Source of the DNA: Brucella anthropi ATCC 49188
GTDB taxonomy: Bacteria > Pseudomonadota > Alphaproteobacteria > Rhizobiales > Rhizobiaceae
Direction: 5' to 3'
Assembly: GCF_000017405.1 (NCBI RefSeq)
Contig: NC_009669.1
Coordinates: 62,001 to 126,000 of the forward strand
DNA length: 64,000 bases
Under the pieces are notes generated by a model. The model was not told the DNA's origin. It ran no database searches and worked only from the letters and a program-made list of their open reading frames with translations. This document shows positions 8,898 through 16,001 of this stretch, piece by piece. How positions within the stretch are numbered: position 1 is the stretch's first letter; every line of letters starts with the position of its first letter. Both the position numbers and the translations under genes were made by a program.

Positions 8898-10127
8898 ATG
8901 CAAATTTTGAAGACTGACACGTCCGCATTCCGCGGGCGAATGAAGATGTTTGCCCAAAATTCTGATCGGCAAGAGAAGCCGAAGCGGAGGAGGGGCGTAA
9001 ACAGATGGGCGCTCTACAAACAGCTTTGCGTGGCTAAGGCTAACTTCGGCCTGAACGATCGTTGTCTTGCCGTGCTGAGCTCGCTGTTGTCATTTCTGCC
9101 TGATGATGAATTGCATGAGAAAAGTGGTCTTGTCGTCTTCCCATCCAACCGACAGCTTTCGCTGCGTGCCCATGGCATGCCGGAGTCTACACTGCGCCGA
9201 CATCTGGCATCCCTGATCGAAGTTGGGATCATTGCGCGCAAAGATAGCCCGACCCGCAAGCGCTATGTTCATAAGGACAGGGAAGGCGGCGTCGAGCTTG
9301 CTTTTGGCTTTTCCTTTGCACCCTTGCTCGAGCGAGCGTCTGAAATTGTTGCTATCGCGGATAAGATTCTCGCCGATCAGAAAGCACTGAAGCGTCTTCG
9401 CGACGAAGTGTCGGTCATGCGCAGAGATATGGCGGCAGCTTTTGCGGATAAGGCCGAAGAAAGAGGTGAGCTTAGTGAGTGTCTCGAAGCTTTGTTCGTT
9501 CGCTTCCGCTCCATTGTCGACGCAATTCCTCGTCGTGCATCTCTTGATGAACTGTCCGCGATTAGGGCCAATTTTGAAGCCATTCGTGGTGAATTGGCTA
9601 TCGCTTTGAAAACAATAGAGATTGTTCCGGAAATGAGCGTCAGCGTCGCTCAAACTGAGCGGCAGCATAATGAATCCCTGCCAGAATCCCTTTTTGAATC
9701 TCAAAATGGAGAAAAGATTGATTTGAACGCGCCTTCCGCGGAAACACCAGTTTCTGAGAAGCCGGAAGAAGGAACTTCTGGCAACTTAACCCCATCCATT
9801 TCCCTCGATCAGGTGCTTCGATCCTGTCCAGATATTCGCGAGTATGGTGCGAACGGAATTGGCACATGGCGTGAGCTTCACGATGCTTCGCGTATCGTCT
9901 CAGGCTTTCTCGGTATCAGTCAATCAGCCTATCAGGAAGCGATCCGTTTCATGGGGCCAGAAACCGCTTCGACGGCCATTGCCTGGATCCTGCAGAAACT
10001 ATCGACCATCAATTCGCCTGGCGGATATCTACGTTCTCTGACACAGAAGGCGAGGGGAGGTACCTTCTCAATCCGCCAGCTCTTATTTTCGGGAATGAAG
10101 GCAAGCGGGGGTCTCGTCTCGATATGA
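8898..10127 (+). CDS. repC: replication initiator RepC
   Basis: 409-residue RepC-type initiator. It has an N-terminal winged-helix region (KQLCVAKANFGLNDRCLAVLSSLLSFLP; STLRRHLASLIEVGIIARKDS), a coiled-coil middle (residues about 150-250) and the conserved C-terminal RepC domain (EYGANGIGTWRELHDASRIVS ... NSPGGYLRSLTQKA). The start is supported by GAAAGGTGAGAGGGA upstream. In repABC plasmids the origin lies inside repC; a locally AT-richer stretch at about 9660-9740 is the likely place, but this is inferred. Expression should be limited by the antisense RNA in the preceding gap. Confidence 0.94.
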   Translation: MQILKTDTSAFRGRMKMFAQNSDRQEKPKRRRGVNRWALYKQLCVAKANFGLNDRCLAVLSSLLSFLPDDELHEKSGLVVFPSNRQLSLRAHGMPESTLRRHLASLIEVGIIARKDSPTRKRYVHKDREGGVELAFGFSFAPLLERASEIVAIADKILADQKALKRLRDEVSVMRRDMAAAFADKAEERGELSECLEALFVRFRSIVDAIPRRASLDELSAIRANFEAIRGELAIALKTIEIVPEMSVSVAQTERQHNESLPESLFESQNGEKIDLNAPSAETPVSEKPEEGTSGNLTPSISLDQVLRSCPDIREYGANGIGTWRELHDASRIVSGFLGISQSAYQEAIRFMGPETASTAIAWILQKLSTINSPGGYLRSLTQKARGGTFSIRQLLFSGMKASGGLVSI

Positions 10128-10159
10128 CACTGTTTTGACCCGTTTCTTAAGGCACAGCC

Positions 10160-10246
10160 ATGAGTTGGAAACGTTTATCGCGAATAAGCCAAATTCTGGG
10201 CTCGGGCCTGATCGCGGGATTGCTTTGTTGGCTGGGCTGGCCTTGA
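10160..10246 (+). CDS. possible 28-aa membrane peptide downstream of repC
   Basis: ATG with AAGG 9 bp upstream opens a 28-codon frame that begins basic (MSWKRLSR) and continues as one hydrophobic segment ending LLCWLGWP. It follows repC by 32 bp in the same direction. The composition is that of a short single-span peptide, but such a frame could arise by chance and no relative is recognised. Confidence 0.3.
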   Translation: MSWKRLSRISQILGSGLIAGLLCWLGWP

Positions 10247-10494
10247 TTTGCTTATCGCACTGGTTTTCCCTTTTCCGACGTTCGAACCGTTAGGCGAGGG
10301 GGCTTTCATAGGGGTAACCGGTTCGCCGACGGAAACCAAAGAAGATGGGCGGCTCGGGTCCGGTTCCCAGCAAAGCTCGCACGGAATACCGCTGATTAAG
10401 GGAGATCGGAAATATAAGCGTAGGCCGCTCGTACGACGACCATCGCCGCCAGATTGCAGCGATGGACGTGGCGAAAAATCTGCGGGATGCTGAT
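10247..10494. other. no convincing gene
   Basis: Space between the repC locus and the convergent cold-shock gene. An 81-codon plus-strand frame exists but has Pro/Arg-rich, non-protein-like composition and no ribosome binding site. I see no clear terminator. Confidence 0.5.
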
Positions 10495-10701
10495 TCAGAT
10501 CGGTCGAACGTTTTCTGCCTTGGCTTTGCCGGTTTTACGATCCTGGCCGATTTCGTAGCTGACTTTCTGGCCCTCTCCGAGCGATACGCCCGCTTGGGCT
10601 AAGCCGGAGACATGCACAAAAACATCACTGCCGCCACTTTCTGGCGTGATGAAACCGAAACCCTTGTCCTGGTTGAAAAACTTTACCGTGCCCGTTGCCA
10701 T
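10495..10701 (-). CDS. cold-shock protein (CspA family)
   Basis: 68-residue single OB-fold protein with both RNA-binding motifs: [15 protein letters not shown] (RNP1, KGFGFI) and DVFVH (RNP2). It is full length for the family. It binds single-stranded RNA/DNA and melts secondary structure. It is monocistronic; the upstream 150 bp probably includes a 5' untranslated leader, as is usual for csp genes. CspA proteins are commonly carried on alphaproteobacterial plasmids. Confidence 0.95.
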   Translation of the reverse strand: MATGTVKFFNQDKGFGFITPESGGSDVFVHVSGLAQAGVSLGEGQKVSYEIGQDRKTGKAKAENVRPI

Positions 10702-10865
10702 ATGGATCCTCTTAAATGGAGCGGCGTTTACTTTGCCGATGGAGACTATTGAATGTGCAGTGGACGCGCAACCGCCTCGTATCGCGGCAACCCGATCGAT
10801 TGATCATTGAACCAAGCAACCGCTGGCCATATGAACTGTATCAGTTCTTGTGAGGAGGCGCAGAC

Positions 10866-11126
10866 TTGAGTGTTATATTCCTGATCGGGTCAGGCAGTTT
10901 GATTTGTGACGGCGTTGATGCCGGCCAGATTGAATTTAGTATTGCGGAGCCTGCCGACGGTCCGGATACGTCCAGGCGTGGAAAACTCTGGGGGAATAAG
11001 CAGGCTATTGCTGCCGCGATGGATGCCCAGAAAGTGGAACTGAAACCTTCGGATGCTCATGATCTTTTATCCCTGGATGTCGAGGAGACTGATCGGCAGG
11101 GCGGCATGTCATTCAGTGTCCTGTAG
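10866..11126 (+). CDS. hypothetical protein, 86 aa, TTG start
   Basis: Unrecognised 86-residue acidic protein. A GAGGAGG ribosome binding site ends 8 bp before a TTG, and no ATG lies nearby in frame, so TTG is the likely start. The first residues are hydrophobic (VIFLIGSGSLI) but too short for a membrane span. The rest is polar, and it ends in a hydrophobic FSVL. It lies divergent from the cold-shock gene. Confidence 0.5.
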   Translation: MSVIFLIGSGSLICDGVDAGQIEFSIAEPADGPDTSRRGKLWGNKQAIAAAMDAQKVELKPSDAHDLLSLDVEETDRQGGMSFSVL

Positions 11127-11154
11127 CAGGCTAAGCTAAGTGGCCCTTTTGGGA

Positions 11155-11394
11155 TCAGTCAAACATTTCATGTGACGACGCGTGTTCTGGAAGGATGGCG
11201 CGGTCATATGTACTTGATGCGAGGAGGCTGTACGCGAGCATCGTAACCCCAACAAAAGCTATCAACATGACAATCACCGCCACCAGCAACCGGACGTGTT
11301 TCGGCGTTTGACAGTTGATTGGCCAGTCCAATCGATCATTGAGGAAGGATAATTGTCGTTCATAAGTCGATGCTGCGCATGAAAATGTAAACAC
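11155..11394 (-). CDS. possible small membrane protein, 79 aa
   Basis: 79-residue frame with one strong transmembrane helix at about residues 34-60 (LLVAVIVMLIAFVGVTMLAY), a polar N-terminus and a short acidic tail. No family is recognised and no strong ribosome binding site is seen. It is retained because the hydrophobic segment is clean and the gene is convergent to the preceding one with a 28-bp gap. It may be spurious. Confidence 0.35.
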   Translation of the reverse strand: MFTFSCAASTYERQLSFLNDRLDWPINCQTPKHVRLLVAVIVMLIAFVGVTMLAYSLLASSTYDRAILPEHASSHEMFD

Positions 11395-11770
11395 GACTCT
11401 GATTGAAGTCTGTGCTTACAAAATTTAACTGTTCGGTAGCGGCTGAAAACGCATGGGCGCTCTCTACTCGCCATGGGCGACCGTCTTTCGAAGAGGGTTG
11501 AGGCTCTTTGGTGGCGTCAGCGGGCTTTAAGCGCTCAATCGCTTTTTAGCGCCAAACGCGGAGTTGGCCGAAGGAATTAAACTCCGGTGCTTTTCCCAAA
11601 GACACCGGGGCCGTTCAACCCAATCTGGTCACGTCTCCATCCGCTTTGAACGCCGAAAATCTAATCGCCTTGAATCCAGACCCAACCCGCCGCTTATCCG
11701 AAAACATCGAAGACCCTTCAATAGAATCCTGATCTTGGGTTAATCCGTTTTGGATCTTCAAACAATTTTA
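11395..11770. other. 376 bp with no supported gene
   Basis: AT/GC-mixed sequence between the small membrane ORF and the IS630-type element. No frame with a credible start, and no clear hairpin with a T-run. The TA at 11769-11770 is one copy of the IS target dinucleotide. Confidence 0.5.
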
Positions 11771-11783
11771 AAGCGTGTCGCAT

Positions 11784-12302
11784 TTATTCGGCCTCATACC
11801 CAGCAGCCTTAAAGAAGTTCTGGCATTCATTGATGGAGAAGAGACTGATGATATCGCCAAGTGCTTTTGAGATGGCGTCGAAGCTGCGTGCTGCTCGCTT
11901 TCTCAGAAGTGCTTTGAGTTTTGAGAAAGCCATTTCGATTGGGTTCAGGTCCGGCGAATAGGGCGGCAGGAAGAGAAACCAAGCGCCCTTTGCCTTGACC
12001 AGTTGCTCAGCCTTCTGGCTTTTGTGGAAGCCGACATTGTCGAGGATGACTATATCACCGGCTGACAGTGTCGGCACAAGCTGTGTCTCGATCCAGGTTT
12101 CGAAGATGCGGCTGTTCATCGGTGCATCGACGATCCACGGCGCGGTCAGGCCATGGCAGCGCAGTCCGGCAATGAAGGTCTGTGTCTTCCATTTTCCGAA
12201 GGGCGCATAGGCGGCAAAGCGCCTGCCTTTGGTAGACCATCCGGTGCGTTTTGTCAGGCGCGTATTTGTGGAAGTCTCATCGATAAAGATGAGACGCGAC
12301 AA
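11784..12302 (-). CDS. IS630-family transposase, catalytic part (OrfB)
   Basis: 172 residues containing a DDE core: the Asp in IFIDETS, the Asp in VILDNVGFHKS and the Glu in PDLNPIEMAFSKLK, the classic IS630 DDE signature. The only formal start is a TTG without a ribosome binding site, so this part is probably translated by frameshifting from OrfA. The frame upstream of 12302 remains open in register back to the A-run at about 12389-12397. Confidence 0.9.
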   Translation of the reverse strand: MSRLIFIDETSTNTRLTKRTGWSTKGRRFAAYAPFGKWKTQTFIAGLRCHGLTAPWIVDAPMNSRIFETWIETQLVPTLSAGDIVILDNVGFHKSQKAEQLVKAKGAWFLFLPPYSPDLNPIEMAFSKLKALLRKRAARSFDAISKALGDIISLFSINECQNFFKAAGYEAE

Positions 12303-12366
12303 GGCCTTGTTGAAGAACCGCTTTCGGCGATTGATCCAAAGATCACGCGCCTTGGCGATCTCTGGT

Positions 12367-12738
12367 CTACGCTGCTCGCTTGCCTTGAGGCTTTTTTTTA
12401 TTGCTCAGCCCAAGTCGGTGTAGAAATCGCCCGACCGTGGCGCGGTGGACTTCAATACCGCGCTCCGCGAGCGCAACGCACAGTTCGTCCAAAGTCGTTT
12501 CGCCACGGGCGGACATCTGCTCGCGGACCCAATCACCATGAGCCAAAAGCTTCACACTTCCAGGCGGGTGGCCCTGCCTGGCGGCGGCCAGACAGCCGGA
12601 TGACCGATGCAGGATCATCATGTTGTTGACGAACCGAGGCGAAACACGGAAATGCCGAGCGGCTTCCCGGTGACTATTGCCCTCATTCACAAACGCAACG
12701 ACACGCTCACGCAACTCAATTGGATGCGGCTTGCCCAT
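12367..12738 (-). CDS. IS630-family transposase, N-terminal part (OrfA)
   Basis: About 123 residues with two helix-turn-helix units (REAARHFRVSPRFVNNM and TTLDELCVALAERGIEVHRATVGRFLHRLGL). ATG 12738 is chosen because GGAGATG lies 6 bp upstream. The frame ends shortly after NKKK, encoded by a run of A residues on the minus strand. Slippage there would continue into OrfB to give the full transposase. Confidence 0.88.
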   Translation of the reverse strand: MGKPHPIELRERVVAFVNEGNSHREAARHFRVSPRFVNNMMILHRSSGCLAAARQGHPPGSVKLLAHGDWVREQMSARGETTLDELCVALAERGIEVHRATVGRFLHRLGLSNKKKPQGKRAA

Positions 12739-12819
12739 GGTGCATCTCCTTCCATGAGACAAGTGAATCACAGATCAAGCCAAACGGGAATCCCGAATCC
12801 GGTTAACAGCGACATGCTT

Positions 12820-13153
12820 TAGTGTGCCATTTGCGGTGAGAGCGTAGCGAACGCCGCCGGCCGGAGGCACCCGCGCGCTCATATCGCGCTGTAGGGTTGC
12901 CGGAGGCCCATAAAGAGAGGCGAGATGGCTTTGGTTAATAGAACGGATAAGTTTGATCCATGTTACTTAAAAGGTAATATAGGAATACCGGCTGGATGAC
13001 TTATAAGGGAAATTCTGGTCCTCAATTCTAGAGATATTGGCCTCTACGGCGCACTTTGCAGGCAGAACGTCTGTTTTTGGGTTGTCTGAATGAACCAAAT
13101 CGGTAACATTCCTTGCTGTCGAATACCAAATTTTGAGGAGAATGTGACCGGGT
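12820..13153. other. non-coding stretch before the second repC control region
   Basis: 334 bp with no credible gene. It contains a GC-rich segment (12840-12910) with short repeats of GCCGG and CGGAGGC, then AT-rich DNA. By position it may be part of the stand-alone repC replicon (promoter or accessory sites). I cannot define an element. Confidence 0.4.
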
Positions 13154-13214
13154 AAAAAAGAAAAACCGCTCCCAAAAAAATCCGGAAGCGGGGTGCAAAT
13201 TTCATTTATTCAGT
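13154..13214 (-). ncRNA. counter-transcribed RNA of the second repC locus
   Basis: On the minus strand: TTGACT (13249-13244), a 17-bp spacer, GATTCT (13226-13221), then a stem made by 13191-13184 (CCGCTTCC) and 13173-13166 (GGGAGCGG) followed by a long T-rich tail. The spacing, -10 box and terminator type match the antisense RNA before the first repC although the intervening sequence differs. It should control the downstream repC, which starts 98 bp beyond its estimated 5' end. Confidence 0.65.
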
Positions 13215-13311
13215 AAAACCAGAATCGCACTCCCAACTTCCAAAGTCAATAAGAAACGCTTATCGGCGAACGGGAAAGCTTTGCCTGGTCCCCACTAAGG
13301 AGACGAGGAAG

Positions 13312-14592
13312 ATGGAGGAAACCCTACAGCCCACCCGGCAGGTTGGCCGCAAACAGACACCACAACGAACAGAGTTTCGACGGCTGGCTCAGACTGCGGA
13401 AATTGGAATGGTGACACGCGGCCAACTGATCAGACTTGCGCAGTCACTCCCTTGCCTTGGGCTTATCAACGGCACAGAGGCGCACTTGCTTGTTGTACTG
13501 ATCAATACGGCTCCAGCGGAGAGCTATGACAAAGGTGGCCGACCGATCGTGTTCAAATCCAACGCTGCGCTTGCGTTCGAAATCGGGCGATCCGAGGGAC
13601 GTGTCAGCCGTGTGTTGTCCCGGCTGTTTGATGCCGGTGTTATTACCATGCAGGATAGCGGCAACTATAAACGCTATCCGGTGCGTGATGGGGACGCCAG
13701 TATTGCCGACGCTTGCGGTATCGATCTACGCGTTCTGATAGCCCGCTTCGCGGAGCTCGATGGAATGGTCCGACAGGCAAAGGCGGAAAAGAAAGCACTC
13801 AATGCGAACCTGCGCCGCTATCGCGGTGCTGTTCGCAATCTGCGTTACGCGCTCGCCTCTATGGAGGATCTGCCCGCGCGGCTGCGCGCCATGATCGAGC
13901 AGCGTTTCGCGCGTGTTCTTGATGCCGTAGGCATCGCGACCAAAGCATCCAGTACCGTTCTTCGTCGCGCAACAGGCTTAATCGAATGGATCATCGAGAG
14001 GGTAATGCAGCTGCCTCACGGTGAGCCGCCTTCCGCTAGAAACGAAGATTCGACACGCCCATATGTCGAAAACGACATGCACAAACAGATTACAAACCCC
14101 TATTCCCTTGGATATTGTAAAGATGAAATGCGTTCGGCATACGCCGAACAACTCAGTTTCCCTAAAATCGGCTTCGCCGGTAAGACAGCTCTCGAAAAGA
14201 GCTTGGGGCGCAATTCGAGCCAGGTCAATCAACCGCTCTGCTCCCCGCAAGCGTTAGTGGCTCTGCAAGATCTGATACGGGCAACACCGGCGCTGACCAC
14301 TTACGGAGTGTCGCGCCCTCGCACCTGGACTGAATTGGCCCGGCTCGCCCCGCAAATTTGCCGCATAGCGGGCATTTCCGAAGATGCACGCCGCCGCGCT
14401 GTCGATCAGATGGGAGAACAGGCCGCCGCGATTGCCATCGCGATCACGCTGCAGAAGCTCGACGAGAGGCAAGTGAAGTCGCCGGGCGGCTATTTGCGCG
14501 CCATGACAGCGCGCGCGGCCGCCGGCGAATTGCATCTTGCGCGCTCGGTTTTCGGGCTTGCTGCCCGTCATGGAATGGAAGGAATGCAATGA
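13312..14592 (+). CDS. repC: second, stand-alone replication initiator RepC
   Basis: 426-residue RepC-family protein. Like the first RepC it has an N-terminal winged helix (LINGTEAHLLVVLIN; VSRVLSRLFDAGVITMQD), a coiled-coil middle, and the C-terminal RepC domain (TYGVSRPRTWTELARLAPQICRIAGIS ... SPGGYLRAMTARAAAGELHLARSVFGLAARHG). The start has GGAGACGAGGAAG upstream. Overall it is strongly diverged from the RepC at 8898-10127, so it is a different compatibility lineage, not a recent duplicate. It has no adjacent repA/repB, but the ParA gene at 22304-23017 could serve it. Its stop overlaps a following ATG. Confidence 0.9.
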   Translation: MEETLQPTRQVGRKQTPQRTEFRRLAQTAEIGMVTRGQLIRLAQSLPCLGLINGTEAHLLVVLINTAPAESYDKGGRPIVFKSNAALAFEIGRSEGRVSRVLSRLFDAGVITMQDSGNYKRYPVRDGDASIADACGIDLRVLIARFAELDGMVRQAKAEKKALNANLRRYRGAVRNLRYALASMEDLPARLRAMIEQRFARVLDAVGIATKASSTVLRRATGLIEWIIERVMQLPHGEPPSARNEDSTRPYVENDMHKQITNPYSLGYCKDEMRSAYAEQLSFPKIGFAGKTALEKSLGRNSSQVNQPLCSPQALVALQDLIRATPALTTYGVSRPRTWTELARLAPQICRIAGISEDARRRAVDQMGEQAAAIAIAITLQKLDERQVKSPGGYLRAMTARAAAGELHLARSVFGLAARHGMEGMQ

Positions 14593-14874
14593 TCTTTCGC
14601 TACGTTTTCGCCGCAGCGGTGGTCTTATCGCCGCAATCGACACTTGCGGAAGGGAGGAGAGTGGCTTTTTGACCGGAAAAACGTGGTCATGCAGCCTGGT
14701 TGCGCGCCGATCAGGCTGAAGGAAGCGATCTTGCGCTACTTGCCGCGAAACCACGGCATCGACATTGCTGAATACGGGTATGCCGAGAATGATGCCCGCG
14801 AACGGTTGCTAGGAATTTGGGCGGCGGACGTAGAGAGCCTGCATCTCTATCGACGGGTCCATACCTCCAGATAA
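14589..14874 (+). pseudogene. small exported protein, apparently frameshifted
   Basis: ATG 14589 overlaps the repC stop (ATGA) and encodes a signal-peptide-like start (FRYVFAAAVVLSPQSTLA), but the frame stops at 14672. From the same point the +1 frame continues as EWLFDRKNVVMQPGCAPIRL and beyond to 14874 with protein-like composition. One extra base near 14650 (GAAGGGAGGAGAG) would explain it. Removing it gives an exported protein of about 95 residues. This is an inference from frame structure; no family is recognised. Confidence 0.35.
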
Positions 14875-15194
14875 GCCCGCCTCTGGATAACCATATTGGC
14901 ATTGTCGAATGATCGGCGCAGAGAACCGTTCCGGTTATCCATACTTGCCGTTAGTACATGAGACTCGTTGAAAAAGGCGCTTTTTCCGTCTATCATGCAT
15001 TGCACAATCGGTATTGTATCAACGGTCTATGCCGACGAAACGAGTTGCCATATTGGCGCATATAGCACACCTCTAATTCGGTTGCTTTTGACGCTCGTTC
15101 GCACGTCAACGCGGTTGCCGCAAAGCCGGAAGCCTGAAAATTTTCCCCGCCTGCGGCTCCTCGCGCGACAAATTTTTCGGCCCTCGGCTTCCTC
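14875..15194. other. non-coding stretch
   Basis: 320 bp between the frameshifted exported-protein remnant and the DUF736 leader. No supported gene, no clear terminator. Confidence 0.45.
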
Positions 15195-15220
15195 CGCTGC
15201 GCTCCGGCCCAAGGGTGCAA
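15195..15220 (+). promoter_or_regulatory. leader element shared with the ardC-like gene (copy 1)
   Basis: Contains CGGCCCAAGGGTGCA 73 bp before the DUF736 start. A closely similar element (GCGGCCCAAAAGGTGCA) lies 71 bp before the ArdC-like start at 19199, with related pyrimidine-rich sequence just upstream in both. Equal spacing suggests a shared promoter or regulatory element of early-transfer genes; its role is inferred. Confidence 0.45.
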
Positions 15221-15278
15221 CACCGCTTACCGCCGTGCCAGTGAACGATCATCGCAACCACATAGAGGAGTGAATACC

Positions 15279-15620
15279 ATGGCCAACGAAATCACCAACT
15301 TCATCCAGTTCGACAGCGAAGACCTCGACACCGCATCCGGTAAAGGCCGCATCTCGACACTGACCGACGATATCGACATCGAAGTCGTGCCCTTCAACTC
15401 GGAAAACCAGGACGCTCCGACGCACCGCGTTTTCGCCAAGTCCCCGCGTGGCTTCAATATCGAGGTTGGCGGGATCTGGAAAAAGGCAAAGGCCGATGGC
15501 GAAGGGTTCAAGCGCAATCTCTCGATCCGACGCCTGAACTACAACGCCAACCTGGGCCGTTTCGGCGGACAGGACGACCCAAGCCTTCAGGCAGTTCTCG
15601 AATGGGAACCGCGCAATTGA
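15279..15620 (+). CDS. DUF736 family protein
   Basis: 113-residue soluble protein of the DUF736 family, common on rhizobial and other alphaproteobacterial plasmids near conjugation or antirestriction genes. It shows the family's segments IGxWKKAK-like (VGGIWKKAK) and NYNANLGRF. ATG 15279 is preferred to the GTG 9 bp upstream because AGAGGAG sits just ahead of it. The biochemical function is unknown. Confidence 0.9.
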   Translation: MANEITNFIQFDSEDLDTASGKGRISTLTDDIDIEVVPFNSENQDAPTHRVFAKSPRGFNIEVGGIWKKAKADGEGFKRNLSIRRLNYNANLGRFGGQDDPSLQAVLEWEPRN

Positions 15621-15740
15621 TAGCCCAGCAGCGCCCGGCCAAGTGCCGGGCGCATTGCACCGAAAGCCGCGAAAACCTCTTTGTTATCTGGCTTTTGCGC
15701 GCATTTTATGCTAGGGTCTATCACAACAGGAGTTTTGAAG

Positions 15741-15941
15741 ATGAACTTTCTTGCCCCCCGTCCGGATCGATCTCCGGAAGCTGTTGCCAGGCGCAAAAAG
15801 GCTACGGATCAGGCGCGCGCCGCAAATATGCGACAAGGCTATGTCCACGATCCACTGTTGGAAGCGGCAACCGCGGCCTATGTCGCCGGCGAGATCACGC
15901 GCGACGAATACAAAGAGCGCGTAGTCCGCAAACCGCAATAG
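15741..15941 (+). CDS. VbhA-family antitoxin
   Basis: 66-residue protein resembling VbhA, the short antitoxin that plugs the active site of Fic toxins. The C-terminal EAATAAYVAGEITRDEYKER segment is typical of the family. The start has CAGGAG upstream. The inhibition helix of class I Fic antitoxins carries (S/T)xxxE(G/N); the equivalent here reads AANMRQG, with Gln where the inhibitory Glu is expected and Ala for the Ser/Thr. The partner Fic gene lies 2 kb downstream, beyond a terminator and a group II intron. Family assignment is likely, but the functional consequence of the changed motif is inferred. Confidence 0.75.
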   Translation: MNFLAPRPDRSPEAVARRKKATDQARAANMRQGYVHDPLLEAATAAYVAGEITRDEYKERVVRKPQ

Positions 15942-15968
15942 TTCAATCTCAACCTTTTAGAATTTGAT

Positions 15969-15999
15969 GCCGCCTGCCTTGGGCAGGCGGCTTTTTATT
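15969..15999 (+). terminator. Rho-independent terminator after vbhA, intron landing site
   Basis: A 10-bp perfect stem (GCCGCCTGCC / GGCAGGCGGC, 15969-15978 and 15982-15991) with a 3-nt loop, followed by a T tract. The group II intron begins 2 bp after this unit. Confidence 0.9.
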
Positions 16000-16001
16000 G
16001 G

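Larger units (their letters stand above)
11771..12819 (-). mobile_element. IS630-family element, about 1,049 bp
   Basis: Ends proposed from an imperfect terminal repeat, AAGCGTGTCGC at the left against the reverse complement of GCGACATGCTT at the right (10 of 11 match), each flanked by TA (11769-11770 and 12820-12821). IS630/Tc1-type elements insert at TA, and this fits. Two transposase frames on the minus strand are joined by an A-run slip site. Confidence 0.85.

Noticed and set aside
10248..10493. 81-codon frame between repC and the cold-shock gene
   Set aside because: Pro/Arg/Gly-rich composition, no ribosome binding site, no recognisable segment.
14254..14754. 166-codon minus-strand frame opposite the second repC end
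   Set aside because: Shadow of repC in GC-rich sequence without translation signals.
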